Under the pieces are notes generated by a model. It searched no databases. It saw only the letters and a program-made list of their open reading frames with translations, and was not told the DNA's origin. From Oscillospiraceae bacterium (GTDB lineage Bacteria; Bacillota; Clostridia; Oscillospirales; Oscillospiraceae), in NCBI GenBank assembly GCA_022800755.1, contig JAAWQX010000004.1, positions 1-64,000 on the forward strand: a stretch of DNA of 64,000 nt, written 5' to 3'. The translations under genes were made by a program, and so were the position numbers. This document shows positions 31,855 to 40,155 of the stretch, in pieces; positions within the stretch are counted from its first letter, which is position 1; every line of letters starts with the position of its first letter.

Positions 31855-31883
31855 ATTATACTTCTATTGTCAGGTGGTGTCAA
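31855..31883 (-). promoter_or_regulatory. Consensus SigmaA promoter of DUF6809-like copy 1
   Basis: On the minus strand TTGACA, 17 nt, TATAAT, both hexamers perfect. A 6-bp hairpin (CCATGC/GCATGG, 31810-31828) lies in the leader. Confidence 0.85.
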
Positions 31884-31985
31884 TCACTGCCCGATGTTCA
31901 TGATTTCTTTACAAATATCCTCTTGACTGTGCGGTTGCTGGACGGTTTATCCTGTTGGGCAGAAACACAATCAGGAGGATTTTTT

Positions 31986-33350
31986 ATGGAAGACCAGACC
32001 GTGTACAGCAAGCCTGTCACACGCAAAAATATTCTGCGTTTTGCAGTACCCACCATTGCGATGTCCCTGTTTATGTCCTTTTACACCATGGTGGATGGAC
32101 TGTTCGTGTCCAATCTCATCGGTACGGACGCGCTGTCCGCCATTAACCTCACCGCGCCGGTGATCCAACTGGTCACGGCGGTGTCCACCATGCTGGCCAC
32201 CGGCGGCAGCGCGGTGATTATGAAGAAAATGGGCGCGGGACAGCCCGACGAAGCCCGGGAGGATTTTACCTTCCTGATCTTGGTGAACGTTGTGGTGGGG
32301 CTGGTGATGTGCGCTGTGGGGTATCAGGTGATGGACGGGCTGTTCGCGTCCATGGGCCTGTCGGACAAGGTACAGGGCTACTGCGTAGAATATCTGGGGC
32401 GGTATCTGCTGTTCACTGTGCCGATTTTGCTGATGAATAATTTCACCCTGTACATGATCGCTGCGGATATGGCGAAGCTGTCGCTGATTTGCTCCGTGAG
32501 CGGCGGGGTGCTGAATATGGTGCTGGATTTCGTGTTTATTTCCGTGCTGAAGCTGGGCATCGGCGGCGCGGCTGTCGCCACGGGGTTGGGGTACTCCGTC
32601 ACCGCCGTGGTGGGGCTGGTGGTGTTCGCCCGGAAAACGCGGCTGCTGCATTTCCGCAAGCCCGCTTTCCGGCTGTCCGTGCTGGGACGGGCTGCGTCCA
32701 ACGGCTGTTCTGAGATGGCCACCGCCCTGGTCACCGGTATCGTGACCATACTGTTCAACTGGACCATGCTCCATTACGTGGGAGAAGACGGCGTGGCCGC
32801 TGTGACCATCATCACGTATGTGCTCATGTTCGCCAGTTCCCTGTACGCCGGGTATTCCTACGGCGTGGCGCCCATGCTGAGTTACTATTACGGTGCCGGG
32901 GACCGGGAGAAACTGCGGCAGACCGTGGCGCTGAGCTTGAAGATCATCAGCTGTATCTCCGTGGTGACGCTGACGCTGTCCCTGGCGTTGACCCGGCCGC
33001 TGGTGTCCGTGTTCACAGCACCGGACAATCCCGTGTTTGCCTTGGCAGTGACAGGGAACCGCTTTTGCTCTGTGGCGCTGCTGTTCATCGGCTTCAATAT
33101 CTTTGCCAGCGGCCTGTTCACCGCACTGTCCAACGGGATCGTGTCCGCCGTTTTGGCGTTCTCCCGGTCCTTTGTGTTCATGGTGGCGGCGATGCTCACT
33201 CTTCCCGCCCTGCTGGACGTGACGGGGGTGTGGCTGGCCACTCCTGTGGCCGAGGCCATGGCCCTTGCGTTGTCTGCCTTCATGCTTGTGCGGTATCAGA
33301 CCCGCTACGGTTACAGCGTTCACGCCATGCCGGAGCCGGCGGAGGGCTGA
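31986..33350 (+). CDS. MATE-family multidrug/cation efflux transporter
   Basis: A 454-aa inner-membrane protein with about 12 membrane helices in two MatE repeats, expected to export drugs or metabolites using a sodium or proton gradient. The N-terminus VTRKNILRFAVPTIAMSLFMSFYTMVDGLFVSNLIGTDALSAINLTAPV is typical of clostridial MATE proteins. The start at 31986 follows AGGAGG; the 21 upstream in-frame codons lack a ribosome-binding site. It is a single gene with its own terminator. Substrate cannot be read from sequence. Confidence 0.92.
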   Translation: MEDQTVYSKPVTRKNILRFAVPTIAMSLFMSFYTMVDGLFVSNLIGTDALSAINLTAPVIQLVTAVSTMLATGGSAVIMKKMGAGQPDEAREDFTFLILVNVVVGLVMCAVGYQVMDGLFASMGLSDKVQGYCVEYLGRYLLFTVPILLMNNFTLYMIAADMAKLSLICSVSGGVLNMVLDFVFISVLKLGIGGAAVATGLGYSVTAVVGLVVFARKTRLLHFRKPAFRLSVLGRAASNGCSEMATALVTGIVTILFNWTMLHYVGEDGVAAVTIITYVLMFASSLYAGYSYGVAPMLSYYYGAGDREKLRQTVALSLKIISCISVVTLTLSLALTRPLVSVFTAPDNPVFALAVTGNRFCSVALLFIGFNIFASGLFTALSNGIVSAVLAFSRSFVFMVAAMLTLPALLDVTGVWLATPVAEAMALALSAFMLVRYQTRYGYSVHAMPEPAEG

Positions 33351-33356
33351 CAGATA

Positions 33357-33387
33357 AGAGACGGAGCAATGCTCCGTCTCTGTTTTT
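33357..33387 (+). terminator. Terminator after the MATE gene
   Basis: Perfect 11-bp arms AGAGACGGAGC (33357-33367) and its complement (33371-33381), loop AAT, then TTTTT. Confidence 0.92.
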
Positions 33388-33431
33388 CGTTCTGTCATAA
33401 GGAAAAATTCTGGATTCAAATGTTTTTACTG

Positions 33432-33461
33432 TTGGACATCGGGGGGGAAGAATGTTATACT
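33432..33461 (+). promoter_or_regulatory. SigmaA promoter of the SDR-zinc finger gene
   Basis: TTGGAC at 33432-33437, an 18-nt spacer with a G7 run, and TATACT at 33456-33461. Confidence 0.65.
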
Positions 33462-33503
33462 ATTCACATAGTTGGTAAAACAAATTTTGAAAGGAGCATT
33501 TCT

Positions 33504-34979
33504 ATGAAAAAAGTCGTATTTCTCACAGGCGCCACCGGCGTGATGGGGATGCAGACCGTGAAAAAATTCATGGACCACACCGATGAATTTGAACTGCGTG
33601 TCCTGGCCCGGCCCTCGGAAGTCAACTATCAGAAGCTGGCACCCTATGAGGACAACCTCAAAATTATTTGGGGGAACCTCATGGATTATGACCTGCTGAG
33701 CCGCTGCATGGAAGGTGTAGACTATGTGCTGCACGTGGGCGCGATTTTGAACCCCATCGCCACCGACTGGCCGTCCGATATCACCATGCGCACCAATTAC
33801 GGCTCCACGCTGGCGATGCTCCGGGGCATCAAGCAGTTCCATCAGGAGGAGAAGACCCATTTTGTGTACATCAGCACGCTGGAGACCTTAGGCCACCACG
33901 AGGCGCCCCATTACTGGGGCCGCATGGGTGACCCGCTTCAGCCGCCCATGACCTGCTATTACGCGCTGAGTAAGGTCGCGTCCGAGCGGGCGGTGGCGGA
34001 ATCAGGACTGAAATACTGGGCCATCATCCGGCAAAGCTTCCAGCATCCCAACAACCCCATTTCCATCGGCTACCCCATCGTCAGCCATATGCCGCCGGAC
34101 TGCTGCTCGGAGCATATCGATTCCGAGTCCTCCGGCAACCTGATGCTTCAGGTGTGCCTGAAAGCGCCCGACGAGTTCTGGCGTCGGGGCTACCACATCG
34201 GCGGCGGCGCGGAGCTGCGGCTCAGCCAGTATGACCTTATCAAGGCCCTCCACGGCGATATGCGCCGGGGGTATCAGCCCAAGTGGGTGGCCACCAAGAA
34301 TTACCACGGCTGCTTCTTCGCCGATTCCGACGACCTGGAAGCGCTGGTGCCCTATCGCCTGAAAAACCGCGAGACCTTCCTGAAAGAAGAATTGGCGTTC
34401 CAGATCCAGCTGGCAAAGTCTCAGCCCCGGCTGACCCCGGAGGAGACGGAAGCGAAAAACAAGCGTATCGCCTCCAAGCCCGGCGGCACCGTCTGGGCCG
34501 CGGAGCAGGAGAACGACGAGACGCTGAAAATTCTGTTCGGTTCCCGGGCGAAGTACGATGCCATTCCCGACAGTTGGGATGATATCCCCCTGCCCAACCC
34601 CAGCATGGAGCCGGAATACTTCGACCACGGCTACGACGAAAGCAAGCCCGATTCCGCGCTGGATATCACGGATATGAAGGGCGCGGCAAAGTTCCGGGGC
34701 GGCGAGTGCCTGTCGGACACCATGACCCCCGGCGACCTGTTTACGCCGCTGCGTTGGAAATGCGGCTTCGGCCACGAGTTCACCGGCAGCCCGAACCTGA
34801 TTTTGAAGCTGGGCCACTGGTGCCCCCACTGCTTTACCGAGAAGTGGAATTACTACGACCAGGCGAAGGTCAGTCCGTTCTTTGCCCAGGTCTGGGACTA
34901 CGCCCACGAGGGCGAGGAACCGTTCTCTGTGAAAATGGAGTGCGACGCCCGGTTGGTGGATCAGTGCTTTGAGAAGTAA
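33504..34979 (+). CDS. Extended SDR (NAD-dependent epimerase/dehydratase type) with C-terminal treble-clef zinc domain
   Basis: A 491-aa protein in two parts. Residues 1 to about 300 are an extended short-chain dehydrogenase: TGATGVMGMQT dinucleotide loop, Ser124, and Tyr153-x3-Lys157 (CYYALSKVASE) in the catalytic positions. The last 80 residues hold a zinc-binding pattern C420-x3-H424 and C440-x2-C443 in a context (WKCGFGHEF ... WCPHC) like DUF4379-type treble-clef fingers. The linker (about 320-400) is charged and low in recognisable motifs. The start at 33504 follows AAGGAG. The substrate is unknown. It is a single gene with its own promoter and terminator. Confidence 0.8.
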   Translation: MKKVVFLTGATGVMGMQTVKKFMDHTDEFELRVLARPSEVNYQKLAPYEDNLKIIWGNLMDYDLLSRCMEGVDYVLHVGAILNPIATDWPSDITMRTNYGSTLAMLRGIKQFHQEEKTHFVYISTLETLGHHEAPHYWGRMGDPLQPPMTCYYALSKVASERAVAESGLKYWAIIRQSFQHPNNPISIGYPIVSHMPPDCCSEHIDSESSGNLMLQVCLKAPDEFWRRGYHIGGGAELRLSQYDLIKALHGDMRRGYQPKWVATKNYHGCFFADSDDLEALVPYRLKNRETFLKEELAFQIQLAKSQPRLTPEETEAKNKRIASKPGGTVWAAEQENDETLKILFGSRAKYDAIPDSWDDIPLPNPSMEPEYFDHGYDESKPDSALDITDMKGAAKFRGGECLSDTMTPGDLFTPLRWKCGFGHEFTGSPNLILKLGHWCPHCFTEKWNYYDQAKVSPFFAQVWDYAHEGEEPFSVKMECDARLVDQCFEK

Positions 34980-35016
34980 ACTAACAGCCCCCCGGCTTTG
35001 CCGGGGGGCTGTTAGT
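34980..35016 (+). terminator. 17-bp perfect hairpin terminator after the SDR gene
   Basis: Arms ACTAACAGCCCCCCGGC (34980-34996) and its complement (35000-35016) around TTT, beginning inside the stop codon; only a short T tail follows. Confidence 0.8.
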
Positions 35017-35149
35017 TTAGGGGATGCGCTCCGCTTGCGCACGCGCGTTGCGCGCACGCCGCTACGCGAGCGGTATTTTTTCGGCGGCGAAGCTGCCGAA
35101 AAAATGATTCAATTTTTTTCGCCATTGCGATGACGAATTCTGCGAAGCG
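35017..35149. repeat. Intergenic structured repeat, copy A
   Basis: This covers part of the 34980-35357 gap. A GC-rich, CpG-dense segment is followed by a hairpin with arms TTTTTTCGGC (35076-35085) and GCCGAAAAAA (35095-35104), then TGATT and a tract ending in AATTCTGCGAA. Copy B at 51655-51783 has the same order, with base changes in the stem that keep it paired. The unrelated promoter of the next gene follows. Confidence 0.7.
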
Positions 35150-35239
35150 TTTGGGGCGGGGCAATTATGGAAAGTTGCACAATTTTTTCGGGAAATTTGC
35201 AATATTGTATCGAAAAAGCGGCGGAAACAGAATTTGGAT

Positions 35240-35268
35240 TTGACATTGCATTGATACAGAAATATAAT
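35240..35268 (+). promoter_or_regulatory. Consensus SigmaA promoter of the pyruvate:ferredoxin oxidoreductase gene
   Basis: TTGACA at 35240-35245, 17 nt, TATAAT at 35263-35268: a perfect match in both boxes, fitting a highly expressed enzyme. The leader is about 83 nt. Confidence 0.9.
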
Positions 35269-35357
35269 GACTTTGTATGATAAGTCGAAAAAATTGTTGG
35301 GAAATTTGTCGGAAAAAGAAAAAAGTACCGGATGGTGCTGAAATTGGAGGAAACACA

Positions 35358-38300
35358 ATGGCGAAGAAACATTTCAAGACGATGGATGGCAACGAAGCCG
35401 CCGCGTACGTGTCTTACGCGTTCACGGAGGTCGCGACCATCTACCCGATCACCCCGTCCAGCCCCATGGCAGACCATGTGGACGAATGGGCGGCCAATGG
35501 AAAGAAAAACCTGTTCGGCCAGCCGGTAAAGCTCATGGAAATGCAGGCCGAATCCGGCGCCTGCGGCGCCATGCACGGCGCGCTGGAGACTGGTTCTCTG
35601 GCGACGACGTATACCGCGTCCCAGGGCTTGATGCTCATGATCCCCCCCATGTACCGCATCGCCGGCAGCCAGCTGCCCGGCGTGATGCATGTGTCTGCCC
35701 GTGCCGTGGGCACCCACGCGATTTCGATTTTCGGCGACCACTCTGACGCCATGGCCTGCCGCCAGACGGGCTTTGCACAGCTTTGCTCCGGCAGCGTGCA
35801 AGAGTGCATGGACCTGGCGGCGGTGGCGCATCTGTCCGCCATCAAGGGCAGCGTGCCGTTTATGCATTTCTTCGACGGCTTCCGCACGTCCCATGAATTG
35901 CAGAAAATTGAAGTGCTGGAATATGAGGACCTGGGCAAGCTGCTGGACCGTGACGCGGTACAGCGGTTCAAGAACCACGCCCTGAACCCGGAGCACCCCA
36001 CCGTGCGCTCCACCGTGGCCAATCCGGATACCTTCTTCCAGTCCCGTGAGGCGTGCAACACCGCCTATAATGCCCTGCCCGCCGTGGTTGAGGCATATAT
36101 GGGCGAGATTAACAAGCTCACCGGACGGGATTACAAGCTGTTCAATTACTACGGCGCGCCGGACGCGGACCGCATCGTCATCGCCATGGGCAGCGTGTGC
36201 GAGACGCTGACAGAAGTGGTGGACTACCTCATGGAGCGGGGCGAGAAAGTCGGCTTCGTGCAGGTACACCTGTACCGTCCGTTCTCCGTCAAGCACCTGA
36301 TCTCCGCTATCCCCGCCACGGCGAAGACCATCACCGTGCTGGACCGCACCAAGGAGCCCGGCTCCGTGGGCGAGCCGCTGTTCACCGATGTGTGCGCCGC
36401 GCTGATGGAATCCGATTTCGTGGGCAAGGTCAAGGTCCTGGCGGGCCGCTACGGCCTGTCCTCTAAGGACACCACCCCTGCTCAGATGAAAGCCGTTTAC
36501 GACAACATGACAGGCGAGGCGAAAAACCACTTCACCGTGGGCATCGTGGACGACGTGACCCATACCTCTCTGCCCGTGGGCGAGAATATCGTCACCGCCG
36601 GCAAGAGCATCATTTCCTGCAAGTTCTGGGGTCTGGGTTCTGACGGTACCGTCGGCGCGAATAAGAACTCCATTAAAATCATCGGCGACAACACCGATCA
36701 GTACGCCCAGGCGTACTTTGAGTACGATTCCAAGAAGTCCGGCGGCGTGACCAAGAGCCATCTGCGCTTTGGACATGAGCCGATCCACAGTACTTATTAC
36801 GTGACCATGGCGGACTTCGTCGCCTGCCATAAGGAATCTTACATTAAAACATACGACATCGTCAACGAGATCAAGCCCGGCGGCACCTTCCTGCTGAATA
36901 CAAGCTGGAAAGGCGCGGAGCTGGAAGAGCATCTGCCCAACAAGGTCAAACGCGTCATCGCGGAGCGGGGCATCAAGTTCTACACCATCGACGCCACGGA
37001 GATCGCCACGGAGCTGGGCCTGGGCAACCGTACCAATACCGTGCTGCAATCTGCGTTCTTTAAGCTGTCCAACATCATGCCCATTGAAGACGCTGTGGGC
37101 TATATGAAGGACGCCATCGTGAAGAGCTACTCCAAAAAGGGTCAGAAGATCGTGGACATGAACTGCGCCGCGGTGGACAAGGGCGTGGACGCCATCGTGG
37201 AAGTCAGCGTCCCCGCGGCCTGGAAGGACCTGAAGAACGAGGCCGTTTCCCACGACGAGAAGCTGCCGGAGTACGTGCGCAATATCCTCATCCCCGTGAA
37301 TAACCAGGCGGGCGACACCCTGCCGGTGTCCGTGTTCCTGCCCTATGCAGACGGCGTGAACCCCGTAGCTACCGCCCAGTTTGAAAAGCGCGGCATCGCC
37401 ACGGATGTGCCGAAGTGGATCCCGGAAAACTGCATCGGCTGCAACCAGTGCGCGCTGGTGTGCCCCCACGCGGCGATCCGTCCGTTCCTGTTTACCGAGG
37501 ACGAGGCCAAGGCTGTTGATTTTGAGACCAAGCCCGGCGTGGGCAAGGGCTTTGAGGGCCTGCGCTACCGGATGCAGGTGAGTGTGCTGGACTGCCAGGG
37601 CTGCGGTTCCTGCGCCAATGTCTGCCCGGCGAAGAACAAGGCGTTGGTCATGGAGCCGCTGGAGAGCCAGCTGCCCCAGCAGGCCAATTGGGACAAGTGC
37701 GCCGCCATGCCGCAAAAGCCCAATCCCATGGACAAATTCACCGTCAAGGGCAGCCAGTTCGAGCGGCCCCTGTACGAGTTCTCCGGCGCCTGCGCCGGCT
37801 GCGGCGAAGCGCCGTACATCAAACTGGCGACCCAGCTGTTCGGCGACCGCATGTACGTGGCCAACGCTACCGGCTGCACCCAGGCGACGGCCTTCTCCGT
37901 GCCGGCCTATCCCTTTGCCGTGAACGAGGCGGGCCGCGGCCCCGCGTTCTCCAACTCTCTGTTTGAGAACAACGCCGAATACTCCCTGGGCATGTGCCTG
38001 AGCGTGGAGCAGATGCGCAATCAGATGAAGCAGCACGCCGAAGCCGCCCTTGCCGCCACCACCGACGGGGAACTGAAAGCCGCGCTGGAAGCCTGGCTGG
38101 CGGACGGCGACGACGGCGACAAGACCCGGGAAGTCTCCGCGAAGCTGGAAGCGGCGCTGAACAAGGCCACCTGCGGCTGCGAGGACGTGAAGTTCCTGCG
38201 GGATAACGCCGACCAGCTGGTGAAAAAATCCATGTGGATGTACGGCGGCGATGGCTGGGCCTACGATATCGGCTACGGCGGACTGGACCACGTGCTGGCT

Positions 38301-38873
38301 TCCGGGCTGGACGTGAACGTCTTGGTCGTGGATACCGAGGTCTACTCCAACACCGGCGGGCAGGCGTCCAAGGCGACCCCCATCGGCGCGGTGGCGCAGT
38401 TCGCCGCCGGCGGCAAGCCCACAGGCAAGAAAGACCTGGGCATGATGATGGCTAATTACGGCTATGTGTACGTGGCGAAAGTCGCCATGGGCGCGAACCC
38501 GGCCCACGTCATCAAGGCCATGAAGGAAGCGGAAGCCCATAAAGGCCCGTCCATCATCATCTGCTACGCGCCCTGCATCAACCATGGCATCGCCAACGGC
38601 ATGGGCGTGGCGATGGAAGAAGAAAAGATGGCCGTGGACTGCGGCTACTGGCCCCTGTACCGCTACATCCCCGAGGCTGTCGAGGCCGGGGAGAACCCCT
38701 TCAAGCTGGACAGCAAGGAACCCAACGGCAAGCTGCGTGAGTTCATGATGGGCGAGACCCGGTTCGCGTCCCTGACCCGCACCTTCCCGGAGACCGCCGA
38801 GCGCCTGTTCGCGGAAGCGGAGGTCCAGTGCGCCGAGCGCTACGCCAAGTACAAAGACATGGCGGAAGGCTGA
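35358..38873 (+). CDS. nifJ: Pyruvate:ferredoxin (flavodoxin) oxidoreductase
   Basis: Single-chain PFOR, 1171 aa, which splits pyruvate to acetyl-CoA and CO2 and reduces ferredoxin. Domains in order: N-terminal pyrimidine-binding domain (MDGNEAAAYVSYAFTEVATIYPITPSSPMAD), transketolase-type domain II, gamma domain (GLGSDGTVGANKNSIKII), a 2x4Fe-4S ferredoxin domain (CIGCNQCALVCPH and CQGCGSCANVCP) and the C-terminal thiamine diphosphate domain (CAGCGEAPY, GGDGWAYDIGYGGLDHV, VYSNTGGQ). The start at 35358 has TGGAGG upstream. It is a stand-alone gene with its own strong promoter and terminator, and is the central ferredoxin-reducing step for this anaerobe. Confidence 0.98.
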   Translation: MAKKHFKTMDGNEAAAYVSYAFTEVATIYPITPSSPMADHVDEWAANGKKNLFGQPVKLMEMQAESGACGAMHGALETGSLATTYTASQGLMLMIPPMYRIAGSQLPGVMHVSARAVGTHAISIFGDHSDAMACRQTGFAQLCSGSVQECMDLAAVAHLSAIKGSVPFMHFFDGFRTSHELQKIEVLEYEDLGKLLDRDAVQRFKNHALNPEHPTVRSTVANPDTFFQSREACNTAYNALPAVVEAYMGEINKLTGRDYKLFNYYGAPDADRIVIAMGSVCETLTEVVDYLMERGEKVGFVQVHLYRPFSVKHLISAIPATAKTITVLDRTKEPGSVGEPLFTDVCAALMESDFVGKVKVLAGRYGLSSKDTTPAQMKAVYDNMTGEAKNHFTVGIVDDVTHTSLPVGENIVTAGKSIISCKFWGLGSDGTVGANKNSIKIIGDNTDQYAQAYFEYDSKKSGGVTKSHLRFGHEPIHSTYYVTMADFVACHKESYIKTYDIVNEIKPGGTFLLNTSWKGAELEEHLPNKVKRVIAERGIKFYTIDATEIATELGLGNRTNTVLQSAFFKLSNIMPIEDAVGYMKDAIVKSYSKKGQKIVDMNCAAVDKGVDAIVEVSVPAAWKDLKNEAVSHDEKLPEYVRNILIPVNNQAGDTLPVSVFLPYADGVNPVATAQFEKRGIATDVPKWIPENCIGCNQCALVCPHAAIRPFLFTEDEAKAVDFETKPGVGKGFEGLRYRMQVSVLDCQGCGSCANVCPAKNKALVMEPLESQLPQQANWDKCAAMPQKPNPMDKFTVKGSQFERPLYEFSGACAGCGEAPYIKLATQLFGDRMYVANATGCTQATAFSVPAYPFAVNEAGRGPAFSNSLFENNAEYSLGMCLSVEQMRNQMKQHAEAALAATTDGELKAALEAWLADGDDGDKTREVSAKLEAALNKATCGCEDVKFLRDNADQLVKKSMWMYGGDGWAYDIGYGGLDHVLASGLDVNVLVVDTEVYSNTGGQASKATPIGAVAQFAAGGKPTGKKDLGMMMANYGYVYVAKVAMGANPAHVIKAMKEAEAHKGPSIIICYAPCINHGIANGMGVAMEEEKMAVDCGYWPLYRYIPEAVEAGENPFKLDSKEPNGKLREFMMGETRFASLTRTFPETAERLFAEAEVQCAERYAKYKDMAEG

Positions 38874-38890
38874 TACGCAAATCAAAGGAA

Positions 38891-38923
38891 AAACAGACCA
38901 TCCAAACGGATGGTCTGTTTTTT
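38891..38923. terminator. Bidirectional terminator after nifJ
   Basis: Arms AAACAGACCATCC (38891-38903) and its complement (38908-38920) around AAAC, followed by a T-run; convergent with the LysM-GH18 gene. Confidence 0.92.
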
Positions 38924-38926
38924 GTC

Positions 38927-40069
38927 TCACCGAGAGAACACCTTGACCGTATCGAACAGGGATTCGTACATCAAATACCCCGGACGGAACAATTGATTGA
39001 TATTCCACCAGAAAATACCCCGCAGGCCGTATTCCGGGATGAGCCGCAGCCGGGCGCGGATGGAGCGGGGGTCTTCGAACCAGACCACGTGCAGCGTTCC
39101 GGCGTCGTCACGGTACTGGAACCACGGGGCCTGAGAGGTCTCGTCATATTGGATCTCCACCCGCCGGGCGGCGGCGAGATTTGCGGCGTTGACGTTGGAA
39201 ACGAGCTTTGCCGCCGTGCCCTGCCGCCAGGGGAGGGTCCAGTTGTAGCCGTAATTGGACATGCCCATCATGATTTTTCCCGGCGGGATCTCCGTGATGG
39301 CGTAGTCCAGCACACGGCGCACCTGATTGATGGGGGATACCGCCATGGGCGGGCCGTACATGTAACCCCATTCGTAGGTCATTAGGTAAATAAAGTCCGC
39401 CGCCTCGCCCTGGGCACGGTAGTCGTGGGCTTCGTACAGCAGCCCCGACTGGTCCGGACTGATCTTCGGCGCCAGGGCTACGCCCAGCACCGCGCCCACC
39501 CGGTGGAGAATATCCGCCAGCCGCCGGGAGAACTGGTTGTAGGCTTCCCGGTCAAAGCTGTACACATATTCAAAGTCCAGCACGACACCGTAATAGGAAT
39601 AGCGGTTCAGGGCGTTGAGAATCCCCCGGATCAGATTATCCTGGGCGGCCTGGTTGGTCAAGACCGCGTGGGCGATGTCGCTGGAAAAGCCGCCCTCGTC
39701 CTTGAGGTTAGCGATGGACATGAGGGGCGCGACGTTCTGGGCATAAGCGGCGGCATTCAGGTCCTCCCCGCCGGAGGGGGTGAGATTGCCGCTGGTGTCC
39801 AGTGTGTAGGAAAAGGGGATGAGATAAGTAAGATAGGGCAGCGTCTCGGTGAGGGTGGCCCGGCTGATGCTGGGATAGGTATATCCCGCCGCTTCCGTCC
39901 GGCCTAAGCTCCCGCCGGGGGTGTCGTCCTCGACCACCAGCGCCCGGCCAACCGCGATTTTGTTTGGGTCAGAGATCTGGTTGTCATAGGCCAACGCTTC
40001 TGCCGTGGTCCCCAAGCGCCGGGCGATGGTAAACAGGCTGTCGCCCGGCCGCACGATGTAAAGTTTCAT
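38927..40069 (-). CDS. LysM-GH18 spore peptidoglycan hydrolase (SleL/YaaH-like)
   Basis: A 380-aa protein with one N-terminal LysM domain (KLYIVRPGDSLFTIARRLGTTAEALAYDNQISDPNKIAVGRALVV) followed by a glycoside hydrolase 18 barrel. The catalytic segment is YYGVVLDFEYV, whose Asp and Glu match DxxDxDxE-type GH18 motifs. YLMTYEWGYMYGPPMAVSPI and the C-terminal GIFWWNINQLF also fit SleL/YaaH. There is no signal peptide, as in spore cortex-lytic enzymes deposited during coat assembly. The start at 40069 is chosen because the AAAGG lies 9 nt upstream of it but abuts the ATG at 40078. It probably acts in cortex breakdown at germination. Confidence 0.88.
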   Translation of the reverse strand: MKLYIVRPGDSLFTIARRLGTTAEALAYDNQISDPNKIAVGRALVVEDDTPGGSLGRTEAAGYTYPSISRATLTETLPYLTYLIPFSYTLDTSGNLTPSGGEDLNAAAYAQNVAPLMSIANLKDEGGFSSDIAHAVLTNQAAQDNLIRGILNALNRYSYYGVVLDFEYVYSFDREAYNQFSRRLADILHRVGAVLGVALAPKISPDQSGLLYEAHDYRAQGEAADFIYLMTYEWGYMYGPPMAVSPINQVRRVLDYAITEIPPGKIMMGMSNYGYNWTLPWRQGTAAKLVSNVNAANLAAARRVEIQYDETSQAPWFQYRDDAGTLHVVWFEDPRSIRARLRLIPEYGLRGIFWWNINQLFRPGYLMYESLFDTVKVFSR

Positions 40070-40116
40070 TTGCACCATCCTTTCTTACCATAGTATTCAA
40101 AAGGACGGCGAAATGA

Positions 40117-40152
40117 TAAAAAACGGATGCAGACCACGGTCTGCATCCGTTT
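40117..40152 (-). terminator. Terminator of the thioesterase-pseudokinase operon
   Basis: Perfect 15-bp arms (40121-40135 and 40138-40152) followed on the minus strand by a T-run. Confidence 0.88.
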
Positions 40153-40155
40153 GCT

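Noticed and set aside
35109-39008. 1299-codon open frame on the minus strand opposite the pyruvate:ferredoxin oxidoreductase gene
   Set aside because: It is fully antisense to a gene with every family motif, its sequence is rich in His/Gly/Val as expected from complementing GC-rich codons, and no domain is recognisable.
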